Part shown: one piece after another, positions 34,452 to 42,695 of the stretch
Layout: each line of letters begins with the position of its first letter
Numbering within the stretch: the stretch's first letter is position 1
Position numbers and translations under genes: made by a program
Notes under the pieces: model-generated
What the model saw: the letters and a program-made list of their open reading frames with translations, nothing else
Database searches by the model: none
Told to the model about the DNA's origin: nothing
DNA from: Planctomycetota bacterium
GTDB lineage: Bacteria; Planctomycetota; UBA8742; UBA2392
Assembly: GCA_019636215.1 (NCBI GenBank)
Contig: JAHBXZ010000013.1
Span: 1 to 64,000, forward strand
Direction: 5' to 3'
DNA length: 64,000 nt

Positions 34452-36137
34452 ATGGGCCGAACCTGCCTGCTGGTGCTCACCTTTGCCGCCGCAATCACGT
34501 GCGGCGTGCTGGCGTTGCAGCAGCCGGCCGCGCATGCCCAGAAGAAGGACACTGCGGCAACACCGGAATTGGGCAAGAACTGGCGCAGTCTGCGCGACGG
34601 GCTGGATACGGTGTTTGAAGAACTTCAGAAGTTGAACGGCCTGAAGGCCAGCGGCCAGTGCGACGACGAGACTTACCTGCGCCGGGTGTACCTGGACCTG
34701 CTGGGTGTGCCGCCATCCCCGGCCGAGATTGCGGCCTTTGCCCCCGGTCGCAAGGATGCCAAGGGCCGCAAAGGGCAGGAAAAGCGCGAAGCTCTGATTG
34801 AGGAAGTGCTGAAGCGACCCGAGTACGCCGAGAACTTTGCCGAACACTGGCGCGTGCAGGCCATCGGCCGCGACAAGGGCCGCGAATACACGCAGTATCT
34901 GGAACAGTACTTTCGGCAGGCGTTTGCCGAAAACCGCCCCTGGGATCGCGTAATCCGTGAACTGGTGTCCGCCAAGGGCAACACGCCGGAGAACCCCGGC
35001 ATCGCGTACCTTGCCACGTTCGAGAACGAGCGCGCCGACATTGCCGGCACCACCATGCGCGTGTTCCTGGGTAAACAGATCCAGTGTGCCCAATGCCACG
35101 ACCATCCCTACGAGGAATGGAAGACCGACGACTTTGTCGCCCTGCAGGGTTTCTTTGGCTGGAGCGCCAGCGGCGCCAAGGGCGACGGCGCCGACCGTTA
35201 CTGGTTTGTCAACGACAACCCGATGCCCGCCAACGGCCATGAGCTGTCCGCGCGCCTGCGGCTGCGAGGCCGATACAACATGCCCAAGTACCTGGGCGGC
35301 GACCTGTACAAGTTCGACAAGGAAAAGTCGCTGCGGCAATCGCTGGGCGAGTGGATGACCAGCCCCGAAAACAAATGGTTCCGCGAGGCCACGGTCAACC
35401 GCATGTTTGCCTATTTTCTGGGCGCGGGGTTCGTGAACCCGGTGGATGATTTCAGCAGCGTCAACGAACCTTCGGTGCCGGTGGTGCTGGACATGATGGG
35501 CAAAGACTTTGCGGCCAGCGGCTTTGACCTGCACTACCTGATCAAGGCCATCACTACCAGCAAGCTCTACCAGCGCAGCGCCCAGCCCACGCGCTACAAC
35601 CGCAAGGACCGCATGTACTACAGCCGGTTCTTTGTGCGCAAACAGTCGCCCGAACAGATGTTCCGCAGTGTGCTGAAGGTGACGGGCATTGAAGAACTGA
35701 ACAAATACCTGCCCGTGCGCGAGGTGCCCGATGACAAGCTGAGCACCGATGAAAAGGCGAACAAGGCCGTTCGCGACCGCGTAATGGGGTACCGGAACAC
35801 ACTGGCCATGTACTTCCGGGGTGCCTACGGCAGCGATGAACCTGAAAAGGCCTTTGACGACTATTCCGGCAGCATCATGCAGGCGCTGCTGCTGATGAAC
35901 TTTCCGCTGCTGGGCGACGGCAGCCTGAAGACAACCTTCAGTGAAATCATGGCCCGCAGCAAAGACGGCCGGGTGCGCATTGAGCTGATCTACCAGACCG
36001 TATTGGGGCGCAGCCCTACGGCGCGGGAATGGGCGCTGCTGCGCGGCACAATGGCAACCTGGCCCGACAATGACACGGCCTACGAGGACTTGTTCATGGC
36101 GCTGATGAACACGACCGAGTTCTCCACGGTGGGGTAG
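34452..36137 (+). CDS. DUF1549/DUF1553 domain protein
   Basis: This 561-residue exported protein has signal peptide GRTCLLVLTFAAAITCGVLA. The DUF1549 part includes DDETYLRRVYLDLLGVPPSPAEI and the ECH-type motif QCAQCHDHPYEEWK. The DUF1553 part includes FREATVNRMFAYFLGAGFVNPVDDF, LDMMGKDFAASGFDLHYLIKAI and RSPTAREW. The cytochrome-like PSD1 domain that often precedes DUF1549 is missing. These families are strongly expanded in planctomycetes and relatives and are nearly always followed by DUF1501, as here (126 bp downstream). Start chosen at 34452 because the signal peptide begins there; a longer frame starts at 34311. Proposed roles in surface polymer handling are unproven. Confidence 0.9.
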   Translation: MGRTCLLVLTFAAAITCGVLALQQPAAHAQKKDTAATPELGKNWRSLRDGLDTVFEELQKLNGLKASGQCDDETYLRRVYLDLLGVPPSPAEIAAFAPGRKDAKGRKGQEKREALIEEVLKRPEYAENFAEHWRVQAIGRDKGREYTQYLEQYFRQAFAENRPWDRVIRELVSAKGNTPENPGIAYLATFENERADIAGTTMRVFLGKQIQCAQCHDHPYEEWKTDDFVALQGFFGWSASGAKGDGADRYWFVNDNPMPANGHELSARLRLRGRYNMPKYLGGDLYKFDKEKSLRQSLGEWMTSPENKWFREATVNRMFAYFLGAGFVNPVDDFSSVNEPSVPVVLDMMGKDFAASGFDLHYLIKAITTSKLYQRSAQPTRYNRKDRMYYSRFFVRKQSPEQMFRSVLKVTGIEELNKYLPVREVPDDKLSTDEKANKAVRDRVMGYRNTLAMYFRGAYGSDEPEKAFDDYSGSIMQALLLMNFPLLGDGSLKTTFSEIMARSKDGRVRIELIYQTVLGRSPTAREWALLRGTMATWPDNDTAYEDLFMALMNTTEFSTVG

Positions 36138-36263
36138 AAGCCCATGCCACGGGTTCGCGCAGGCTGAGTCTCAAGTTTTTGCCGCAACCGGCAGCAACCG
36201 TCAGGGTTTACTGAAACTGAACCACAGCCACGGACAATAACGACACACACAACGGAGCCAACC

Positions 36264-37541
36264 ATGGCAATCAGCGTTTCCCGTCGCGACTTTCTGCGCA
36301 CCGGCGCGGCCGCCGGCGGACTGATGATGACTTCAGGCTTTGTCGCGCCCCTGTTCGCCCAGGAGACTGCGGCCAAATCCAAGATCAAGTCCGTGATCCT
36401 GCTGTTCATGGAGGGCGGACCCAGCCAGTTGGAGACCTTCGACTGCAAGCCGGGCAAGAAAACCGGCGCGCCCTACAAGGTGCTGGAAACCGAAGTGCCG
36501 GGCTTTACGCCCTGCGAACACCTGCCGAACATTGCCAAGTCCGCCAAGGACCTGCTGCTGATCAAGTCCATGAGCAGCAAAGAAGGCAACCACAGCCGCG
36601 CCAGCTATCTGCTGCGCACCGGCTACATTCCCAACCCCACGCTGAAGCACCCCAGCCTGGGCAGCATTGTTGCCCACCAGATGGGCAAGCCCGACACCGA
36701 CCTGCCCAACTTTGTCAAGCTGCGCGGCGCGCCGTTTTCGGCCGGCTACCTTGGCGTGGACAACAACCCGTTTGTGATCAACCGCCCCGGGGCAAAGATT
36801 GAAAACCTGGATTACGCCAAGGGCGTCGACAAAGAACGCATGGACCGGCGCATGAAGTTGGTCAAGGAAATGGAAAAGGATTTCGCCAAGGACCACGGCG
36901 ACGAAGCCGTCGAGGCCCACAAGGCGATGTACGACAAAGCACGCCGTCTGATGGACAGCCCGCTGCGCAGCAAGTTTTACCTGGATGGCGAAACCGCCGA
37001 GACCCGCAAGGAGTACGGCGAAGGCCAGTTTGCCGATGCCTGCATCATCGCCCGTCGCCTGGTGGAAGCCGGCGTGCCGGCGGTGGAAGTTGTGGTAGGC
37101 GGCTGGGACACCCACGACGACGGTTTCAAGCGCTGCGCCGACCTGTGCAAGCAGATTGACCAGCCCTGGGCGGCATTGATCCGCGACCTCAAGCGTCGCG
37201 GCCTGTACGACAGCACACTGGTTATCTGGATGGGCGAATTCGGTCGTACACCGCAGGTGACGCCCACCGAAGGCCGCGGCCACTGGCCGAACAACTTCTG
37301 CGCCGTGCTGGGTGGCGGCGGCGTGAAGGTCGCGCAGGTGATCGGCGAGACGGACGAATCCGGCATGGGCCGCGACGGCGGCGGCAAGAGCACACTCAAG
37401 GACCCCGTCAGCCCGATGGACCTGTACGCCACGCTGGCCACGATGATGAACTGGGACACCAAGAAAGAGTTCGAGGCCGGTGCCCGCCCGGTGTGGCTGG
37501 TGGACAAGGCCAGCAAGCCCGTCGAGAAAATCTACAAGTAG
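36264..37541 (+). CDS. DUF1501 domain protein, Tat-exported
   Basis: This 425-residue protein starts with a twin-arginine signal (SRRDFLRTGAAAGG), so it is exported folded, probably with a metal. The body is a sulfatase/alkaline-phosphatase-like fold of the DUF1501 family: LLFMEGGPSQLETFDCKPG near residue 45, HSRASYLLRTGY, VEVVVGGWDTHDDGF and VIWMGEFGRTPQV. It lies directly downstream of the DUF1549/DUF1553 gene, the standard pairing. Start ATG at 36264 follows GGAG. A terminator follows the stop. Enzymatic activity is not established for the family. Confidence 0.93.
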   Translation: MAISVSRRDFLRTGAAAGGLMMTSGFVAPLFAQETAAKSKIKSVILLFMEGGPSQLETFDCKPGKKTGAPYKVLETEVPGFTPCEHLPNIAKSAKDLLLIKSMSSKEGNHSRASYLLRTGYIPNPTLKHPSLGSIVAHQMGKPDTDLPNFVKLRGAPFSAGYLGVDNNPFVINRPGAKIENLDYAKGVDKERMDRRMKLVKEMEKDFAKDHGDEAVEAHKAMYDKARRLMDSPLRSKFYLDGETAETRKEYGEGQFADACIIARRLVEAGVPAVEVVVGGWDTHDDGFKRCADLCKQIDQPWAALIRDLKRRGLYDSTLVIWMGEFGRTPQVTPTEGRGHWPNNFCAVLGGGGVKVAQVIGETDESGMGRDGGGKSTLKDPVSPMDLYATLATMMNWDTKKEFEAGARPVWLVDKASKPVEKIYK

Positions 37542-37561
37542 GTGCGACTGACAACGCAAAT

Positions 37562-37588
37562 GCCCCGGCCACCTGGCCGGGGCTTTTC
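37562..37588 (+). terminator. Terminator after the DUF1501 gene
   Basis: A perfect 9-bp stem (37562-37570 with 37575-37583, loop ACCT) is followed by TTTTC, 20 bp past the DUF1501 stop. Confidence 0.9.
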
Positions 37589-37593
37589 ATTGG

Positions 37594-38514
37594 TCAGGCC
37601 CACAGGGCAAAGCGCGCGCACTGGCGAAAGCCCAGCCGCTCGTACAGCTCCATTGCGCCGGGGCTTTCCATCGGCACGGTGGTGACTTCACAGGCGGTGA
37701 ACGGGCCGCCCTGCATTTCCAGCAGCAATTGCATCATCAGCGCGCTGCCGATGCCCTTGCGGCGGTGCTCCGGGTCAACCTCCAGTGCAAAAATGCCGAA
37801 TCGCCCGGGGCCAAGCTCAGGCGTGGCAAACGCGACGGCATAGCCCGCCACCTTGCCCGCATGCATGGCCACGGACGTGAACCAGCCTTGACCCGTCAAG
37901 GGGCGCAGTATGCCCGGGTCCTGGCCGATCACCGGGCAGCGCCCGCGCATCAGCCCCAGTTCCAGCCCCAGCATTTCGGCGCGCTTGCGGGCATCGCGCC
38001 CGGGCTCCAGGTCAAGGGAATCAGGCGTGACCCGCAGGTTCAGCGCATCGGGGCCGCGGGCGAAACCCGTCGCGGCCAGAAAGCCCTGCGCGGCGCTATC
38101 GTCAACCAGCGCACCGATGCCCTCGACCATGCCAAAGAAGCTGGTTTCCGGCCCGCGCGCGTTGCCCCAGAACGGGTTCATGCCCCGGCAGTCCGGCCGC
38201 AGGGGGCCCAGCTGCCGGGCCAGCGCCGCCACAAGTTCGCGCCCGATGCCGCTGCGCCGCGCAGCCGGGTGAACGCCCACGGCGTACAATTGCGCGCCGG
38301 TGTCGCCGGGGCCACCGTGGGCAAACCCGACCAGTTCACCGTCATGCCGCGCGAACAGCAGGTGTTGCGCATCAAAGCCCGGTGCCATGACCACCCGCCG
38401 CTTCAGTACCCGCGCCCCCGGCCGCCAGACGTTGTGCTGGGTGTTGAAGCAGGCGTCGTGCAGCGCCGCCCAGGCGGGCAGCAGGTCTTCGGCGTATGCG
38501 ATGATCTCAGGCAT
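37594..38514 (-). CDS. Tandem GNAT-family acetyltransferase
   Basis: This 306-residue cytosolic protein has two GNAT folds. The N-terminal half (1-150) has GVHPAARRSGIGRELVAAL, and the C-terminal half (160-306) has LEVDPEHRRKGIGSALM with the acetyl-CoA pyrophosphate motif R-K-G-I-G-S and a typical ending YERLGFRQC. Such tandem arrangements occur in mycothiol synthase-like and antibiotic-modifying acetyltransferases, but no substrate can be assigned. Start chosen at the ATG giving MPEIIAYAED; an upstream extension is not protein-like. It may share a transcript with the PglD-like gene behind it. Confidence 0.85.
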   Translation of the reverse strand: MPEIIAYAEDLLPAWAALHDACFNTQHNVWRPGARVLKRRVVMAPGFDAQHLLFARHDGELVGFAHGGPGDTGAQLYAVGVHPAARRSGIGRELVAALARQLGPLRPDCRGMNPFWGNARGPETSFFGMVEGIGALVDDSAAQGFLAATGFARGPDALNLRVTPDSLDLEPGRDARKRAEMLGLELGLMRGRCPVIGQDPGILRPLTGQGWFTSVAMHAGKVAGYAVAFATPELGPGRFGIFALEVDPEHRRKGIGSALMMQLLLEMQGGPFTACEVTTVPMESPGAMELYERLGFRQCARFALWA

Positions 38515-38553
38515 GGCTCTTTCGAGGGTGCAAGGCCGTTGTCGTCGGCTTCG

Positions 38554-38588
38554 CACACCGCACACAGGACTCAGAACTCAGAACTCGT
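38554..38588. repeat. Degenerate heptanucleotide repeat array
   Basis: Five units in 7-base register: CACACCG, CACACAG, GACTCAG, AACTCAG, AACTCGT. The array abuts the stop codon of the PglD-like gene and lies upstream of the GNAT start. Confidence 0.6.
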
Positions 38589-39145
38589 TAACTCACCACT
38601 TCGCCCAGGCCTACCGCCGTGCCCCCGGCCACCTTCGCGCCGGGGCCGATGATTGCACCCGCGCCGATGCTGGAGCCGTCGCCTACAGTCGCGCCGGATT
38701 CGATGATCACACCCGCGCCGATGTTCACGCCTTTGCCGACCTTCGCGCCTGCGCCAATCACAGCCAGTGGCCCGATGAACCCGCCTTCGCCAACGGTTGC
38801 CCCTGCGCTGATGATCGCGCTTGGGTGCTTCAGGCTGATCAGCCGATACTTCACTTTGCCCGCGGCCTCAAGGGCCTTGGCCCGTTGCTCTGGGTCTTCG
38901 CAGGCCGGAAACGCGGCTTGCGCGCCCTGGATCTTCAGCCGTGGCAGATCGCCCAGGCCACCCTGCACGCGCAGGCCCATCACTTCTTCGCCCACCATGG
39001 CGCCGTCGCCGGTGTCAATGAACATGAGAACCTTCAGCCCGCCCGGCGCGCCTTCGGCCACGGCGCCGCCGGCAATGGCATCGAACGCGGCACAGGCCAG
39101 CGGGCCGGTGCCAAGAATCAGCAGCTTGAGTGGAGCGTCAGACAT
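38588..39145 (-). CDS. PglD/NeuD-like hexapeptide-repeat acetyltransferase
   Basis: This 185-residue protein has an N-terminal nucleotide-sugar-binding-like fold (LLILGTGPLACAAFDAI) and a left-handed beta-helix of hexapeptide repeats from about residue 105 to the end (AIISAGATVGEGGFIGPLA, VNIGAGVIIESGATVGDG, IGAGAIIGPGAKV). This layout matches PglD/NeuD sugar O- or N-acetyltransferases. The segment LISLKHPSAIIS matches the family junction before the helix. The catalytic histidine expected early in the helix would be that in KHPSA. No sugar biosynthesis genes are nearby. Start chosen at the ATG giving MSDAPLKL; the longer frame upstream is low-complexity. Confidence 0.8.
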   Translation of the reverse strand: MSDAPLKLLILGTGPLACAAFDAIAGGAVAEGAPGGLKVLMFIDTGDGAMVGEEVMGLRVQGGLGDLPRLKIQGAQAAFPACEDPEQRAKALEAAGKVKYRLISLKHPSAIISAGATVGEGGFIGPLAVIGAGAKVGKGVNIGAGVIIESGATVGDGSSIGAGAIIGPGAKVAGGTAVGLGEVVS

Positions 39146-39255
39146 GGTTGGTCTCCGGGTCGGCCAGAGTGTGCGGGGGCGCGGGGAAAAAGGGAAAAGG
39201 GAAAATGGAAAAGGCGTGCCAGTTGACAGGCGCCGATGCCAGCGGTTCATGCCTC

Positions 39256-39283
39256 GAACCGTGAACTGTCGACCGTAAACCCC
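39256..39283. repeat. Short degenerate heptanucleotide array
   Basis: Four units in 7-base register: GAACCGT, GAACTGT, CGACCGT, AAACCCC. It lies in the spacer between the divergent PglD-like and obg genes. Confidence 0.45.
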
Positions 39284-39330
39284 TCTCATTGGCGGGGACT
39301 CTCCCTACTCGCCAGTCCCGGCTTCGGCCC

Positions 39331-39345
39331 TATAACCTCCGCCCA
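39331..39345 (+). promoter_or_regulatory. Possible -10 element of obg, very close to the start codon
   Basis: TATAAC at 39331-39336 ends 8 bp before the obg ATG (39345), and no Shine-Dalgarno is present. A transcript from here would be leaderless or nearly so. I do not see a clear -35. Confidence 0.35.
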
Positions 39346-40481
39346 TGTTTGTTGACGAACATGAATTGACAGTGCGGGCCGGCAAGGGCGGCGACGGCCT
39401 TTCCAGTTTCCGCCACGAGTCGCAGATGCCAAAGGGCGGGCCTGACGGCGGCGACGGCGGCGATGGCGGCGATGTCGTGTTTGTGGCCAGCCATCACCTG
39501 AACGGTCTGGGCCACCTGCAACACACGCGCGAAATCCGCGCCAAAGACGGCGGTAAGGGCCAGGGCAGCGACTGCGCGGGCAAGAACGCGCCCGATACCA
39601 TCATTGAGGTGCCCGTCGGCACCGTGATCCATGAACTGGTCACTGAGCAGCCGGAACCCGCACCAGGGCCCGAGGCACCGGCCGACGACGGCGAAGTCCA
39701 CGCCCCCGAAGAAGCCTTTACTGCCGAGGGCGCCAGCGGCGAAGACCTGCCACAGGCCCCGGCCGTGTTACAGGCCCGCGTGATTGCCGACCTGAACGAG
39801 CCCGGCATGCGTTTTGTGGCCGCGCGCGGCGGCAACGGCGGCTTTGGCAACAAGCACTTCGCCACTGCCACCAACCAGGCCCCTCGCCGCGCCAACCCCG
39901 GCCGACCCGGCGAACACAAGCGCCTGCGGCTGGAAGTGAAGCTGATTGCCGATGTCGGGCTGGTCGGCCTGCCCAACGCAGGCAAAAGCACGTTTCTGGC
40001 CCGCACCACGCGCGCGCGCCCCAAGATAGCGGCCTACCCGTTCACGACCCTATCGCCCTACCTGGGCATTGTGGACATGCAGGGCGAATCGCGCTTTGTC
40101 ATCGCCGACATCCCCGGCCTGATTGAAGGCGCTTCGCAGGGCAAGGGACTGGGCCACCAGTTCTTGCGGCATGTGGAACGCACCCGAGTGCTGCTGCATC
40201 TGGTTGACGTCAGCATGGAAGAACCCGAGCAGCTCAAGCGCGACTATGACGTGATTGTGGGCGAGCTGCAGGCATTCAGCCCCGCGCTGGCCGCCAAGCC
40301 GCGCATTGTGGTGGCCAACAAGGCCGACATTCCCGGCGCGCAGGAGAAAGCCGCCGAATTGAGCAAACTGATCGGGCAGCCAGTCGAGTTGATCAGCGGC
40401 GTGACAGGCCAGGGCGTGCAGGACCTGCTGTGGAAGCTGTACCGGATGGTGAAGGGCGAGACATCTGAACGCGAAGCGTAA
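39345..40481 (+). CDS. obg: Obg family GTPase
   Basis: This 378-residue ribosome-associated GTPase is needed for late 50S assembly and stress control. The N-terminal Obg fold is glycine-rich (KGGPDGGDGGDGGDV, ARGGNGGFGNKHFATA). The G domain from about residue 195 has G1 GLPNAGKST, G3 IADIPGLIEGAS and G4 VVANKAD. An acidic, Pro/Ala/Glu-rich insertion of about 45 residues (99-143) splits the Obg fold between GTVIHE and ARVIADLNEPG. There is no C-terminal OCT domain. It lacks the usual L21/L27 neighbours. The stop codon lies inside the first copy of a 43-bp tandem repeat. Confidence 0.96.
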   Translation: MFVDEHELTVRAGKGGDGLSSFRHESQMPKGGPDGGDGGDGGDVVFVASHHLNGLGHLQHTREIRAKDGGKGQGSDCAGKNAPDTIIEVPVGTVIHELVTEQPEPAPGPEAPADDGEVHAPEEAFTAEGASGEDLPQAPAVLQARVIADLNEPGMRFVAARGGNGGFGNKHFATATNQAPRRANPGRPGEHKRLRLEVKLIADVGLVGLPNAGKSTFLARTTRARPKIAAYPFTTLSPYLGIVDMQGESRFVIADIPGLIEGASQGKGLGHQFLRHVERTRVLLHLVDVSMEEPEQLKRDYDVIVGELQAFSPALAAKPRIVVANKADIPGAQEKAAELSKLIGQPVELISGVTGQGVQDLLWKLYRMVKGETSEREA

Positions 40482-40642
40482 GCGAGCGCCATCAATCCCG
40501 GGACATGTTTTGCGCGAAGCGTAAGCGAGCGCCATCAATCCCGGGACATGTTTTACGCGACGCGTAAGCGAGCGCCCTCAATCCCAGGACATGTTTTACG
40601 CGAAGCGTAAGCGAGCGCCCTCAAACCGAAGACCGGCTTCCG
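40471..40642. repeat. 43-bp tandem repeat (about 3.6 copies) overlapping the obg stop
   Basis: Copies start at 40471, 40514, 40557 and 40600 (exact period 43), each beginning GCGAAGCGTAAGCGAGCGCC or a one-base variant; the fourth decays after about 25 bases. The first copy includes the last codons and stop of obg. Copies 1 and 2 match over almost their whole length. Confidence 0.92.
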
Positions 40643-40661
40643 TGGCTTGAAGTCTTATGCC

Positions 40662-40686
40662 TGATGGCGCTTGCTTACGCGGCGCG
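40662..40686. repeat. Inverted partial copy of the 43-bp repeat
   Basis: Its reverse complement matches about 24 bases of the repeat start (GCGTAAGC.AGCGCCATCA) with a few mismatches. With the direct copies it could form a large hairpin between obg and the nuclease gene. It shares the 13-base core GCTTACGCGGCGC with the hairpin downstream of maeB. Confidence 0.7.
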
Positions 40687-40749
40687 TTCAGACTGGTGGC
40701 ACCCCGATCAAGCTCCCCTCTTGTCGTGGCCATCGGGTATACTGTTCCC

Positions 40750-41367
40750 ATGCGCCAACAACGCCATGGCAAGATCAACACACCGCTGGCTGCTGTGCTG
40801 CTGCTTTCGGCTACCGGGGCGCTGGGCTGGTGGCTGTGGTACAGCGGGCTGCCACCCTTTCGCCTGCGCCAGGACGGCATCTACGCCACGGGCAACGGCG
40901 CGCGCGATTCGGCCGCCACGGCCACGCTGGTTGACCGCCCATTTCTGGACCTGCCGGCTCCGGCCAAGGTCAAGTCGGGTTATCTGCGCGTCACGCGTGT
41001 GGTGGACGGCGACACCATTGTTGTCGGCGACAAAGAACGTGTGCGGCTGATCGGCATCGACACTGACGAAGTGCCCCCGGACCGAATTGACCCCAACAGC
41101 GCCGGCTGGCGCGCGGCCCTGTTCGTTCACGAAACGCTCAAGGCCGACCCGCAGGTGAAGCTGCAATATGACCGCGAGCGCAAAGACAAGGATGACCGCA
41201 CCCTGGCCTACGCAATTCTCACGGACGGCCGGATGCTGAACGAAGTGATCGTGAAGGAAGGCTGGGCCAAAACGATGAAGATCGAGCCCAACACAAAATA
41301 CGCCGGGCGTTTCGCCGAACTCGAACTCGAAGCAAGAGACGCCGGCTTGGGCCGCTGGGCGCGGTAG
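40750..41367 (+). CDS. Thermonuclease-like (SNase) protein, membrane-anchored or secreted
   Basis: This 205-residue protein has a basic N-terminus and a hydrophobic segment (LAAVLLLSATGALGWWLWY, residues 12-30) that is a signal anchor or signal peptide. The rest is a staphylococcal-nuclease domain: VVDGDTIVVGD (calcium aspartate), VRLIGIDTDEV (catalytic arginine and acidic residue) and DRTLAYAIL (second arginine), then EGWAKTM. The active-site set therefore looks complete. Start chosen at the ATG at 40750; a longer frame to 40657 would run into the repeat region. TATACT at 40738-40743 lies 6 bp before the ATG, suggesting a leaderless transcript. Confidence 0.88.
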   Translation: MRQQRHGKINTPLAAVLLLSATGALGWWLWYSGLPPFRLRQDGIYATGNGARDSAATATLVDRPFLDLPAPAKVKSGYLRVTRVVDGDTIVVGDKERVRLIGIDTDEVPPDRIDPNSAGWRAALFVHETLKADPQVKLQYDRERKDKDDRTLAYAILTDGRMLNEVIVKEGWAKTMKIEPNTKYAGRFAELELEARDAGLGRWAR

Positions 41368-41398
41368 GATTGTTTTCGGTCACCTCCCGTGCTGTTCT

Positions 41399-42598
41399 AT
41401 GGCTGTGACACCAGCGGTCAAACCGGTAGCTGGCAGCTGGCTTTCGCGCAATGTGGTTGCGCTGGGGTTGATCAGCCTGCTGACTGACATTGCCAGCGAC
41501 GCGGTGATTCCATTACTGCCGGTGTTCCTGATTTCCCTGGGTGGCGGGGCGATGCTGCTGGGCTGGATTGAGGGCGTGGCCGAGGCCGTTTCGTCGGTTC
41601 TCAAGCTGCTGGTCGGACGCTGGTCAGATCGCGTGGGCAAGAGCCGCCCATTTGTGGTGGCGGGTTACGCGATTTCTTCGATGGCCAAACCCTTGCTTGC
41701 GCTGGCGCTGATCCCGGCCCATGTGCTGGGCGTGCGTGTGGCCGACCGCGTGGGCAAGGGGCTGCGCACCAGCCCGCGCGATGCCCTGATCGCCGCCAGT
41801 GTGCGGCCAGATCAGCGCGGCGCGGCCTTTGGCCTGCACCGGGCGATGGACCACGCCGGCGCGGTGATCGGCCCGCTCTGCGCGGCGGGCTTTCTGCTGT
41901 GGATCAGCGATGACCTTCGGCTGCTGTTCTGGCTGACGGCGATTCCCGGCGTGCTGGTGATTGTCGCGGCTTTGTTCGGGGTACGCGAAGTGCCCCGCCC
42001 GCCCGTGGAACCCAAGACCCCCGGCCCCGCCGATCACGGCCTGGCGCGGTTTCTGGTGCCGCTGGGATTGTTCACCCTGGCCAAGGCCAGCGAGGTTTTC
42101 CTGATCCTGAAGCTGATGGGCGAGTCCGTGGGCGAGTCTTTGCAACTGGCGACTTTTCCGCTGGTGTGGGTCGGGCTGCATGTGGTCAAGATGGTCTGCG
42201 CCGTGCCCGGCGGCAAACTTGCCGACCGCTGGGGCAAGCGTCGCATGATCGGCGTGGGCTGGCTGCTGTTCGCGGGCGTTTACGCGGCACTGGCGTTTAC
42301 TCAGGATCGCATCTGGATCGGCGCGCTGCTTGGCCTGTATGGCGTGTATTCGGGCCTTACGGAAGCTGCCGAAAAGGCACTGGTGGCCGACGTTGTGCCG
42401 CGCAACAGGCAGGGCGCGGCCTTTGGCTGGTACCACCTGACACTGGGTCTGCTGGCGCTGGCGGCCAGCGCCTTGTTCGGGACGTTGTGGCAGGTCGTCA
42501 GCGCCCAGGCCGCGTTTCTGACCAGCGCCGGGCTGGCGGTGGTGGCGCTGGCCATGTTGATGACACTTGGACGCCCGGTTGCCCGGCCGGCTGCGTGA
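41399..42598 (+). CDS. MFS transporter
   Basis: This 399-residue inner-membrane protein has about 12 hydrophobic helices. It opens with NVVALGLISLLTDIASDAVIPLLPVFL and has the MFS loop 2-3 motif in GRWSDRVGKSRPF and a related DRWGKRRMIG in the second half. The segment RVADRVGKGLRTSPRDALI is typical of a conserved drug/solute MFS clade found widely in environmental bacteria. The substrate is not predictable. The start follows the nuclease stop by 31 bp, so the two may be co-transcribed. Confidence 0.9.
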   Translation: MAVTPAVKPVAGSWLSRNVVALGLISLLTDIASDAVIPLLPVFLISLGGGAMLLGWIEGVAEAVSSVLKLLVGRWSDRVGKSRPFVVAGYAISSMAKPLLALALIPAHVLGVRVADRVGKGLRTSPRDALIAASVRPDQRGAAFGLHRAMDHAGAVIGPLCAAGFLLWISDDLRLLFWLTAIPGVLVIVAALFGVREVPRPPVEPKTPGPADHGLARFLVPLGLFTLAKASEVFLILKLMGESVGESLQLATFPLVWVGLHVVKMVCAVPGGKLADRWGKRRMIGVGWLLFAGVYAALAFTQDRIWIGALLGLYGVYSGLTEAAEKALVADVVPRNRQGAAFGWYHLTLGLLALAASALFGTLWQVVSAQAAFLTSAGLAVVALAMLMTLGRPVARPAA

Positions 42599-42695
42599 GT
42601 CGCCGGTACTTTCGGCACTGCCCGGAATTCGCGTGAATCTCGCATGGCACCCGCGTGTGTTAAACTGACCCCTTGCCGACCCCCGGGATGCGTCC

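Noticed and set aside
40471..40642. Possible CRISPR array because of regular direct repeats
   Set aside because: The whole 43-bp period is repeated with no unique spacers, and there are no cas genes.
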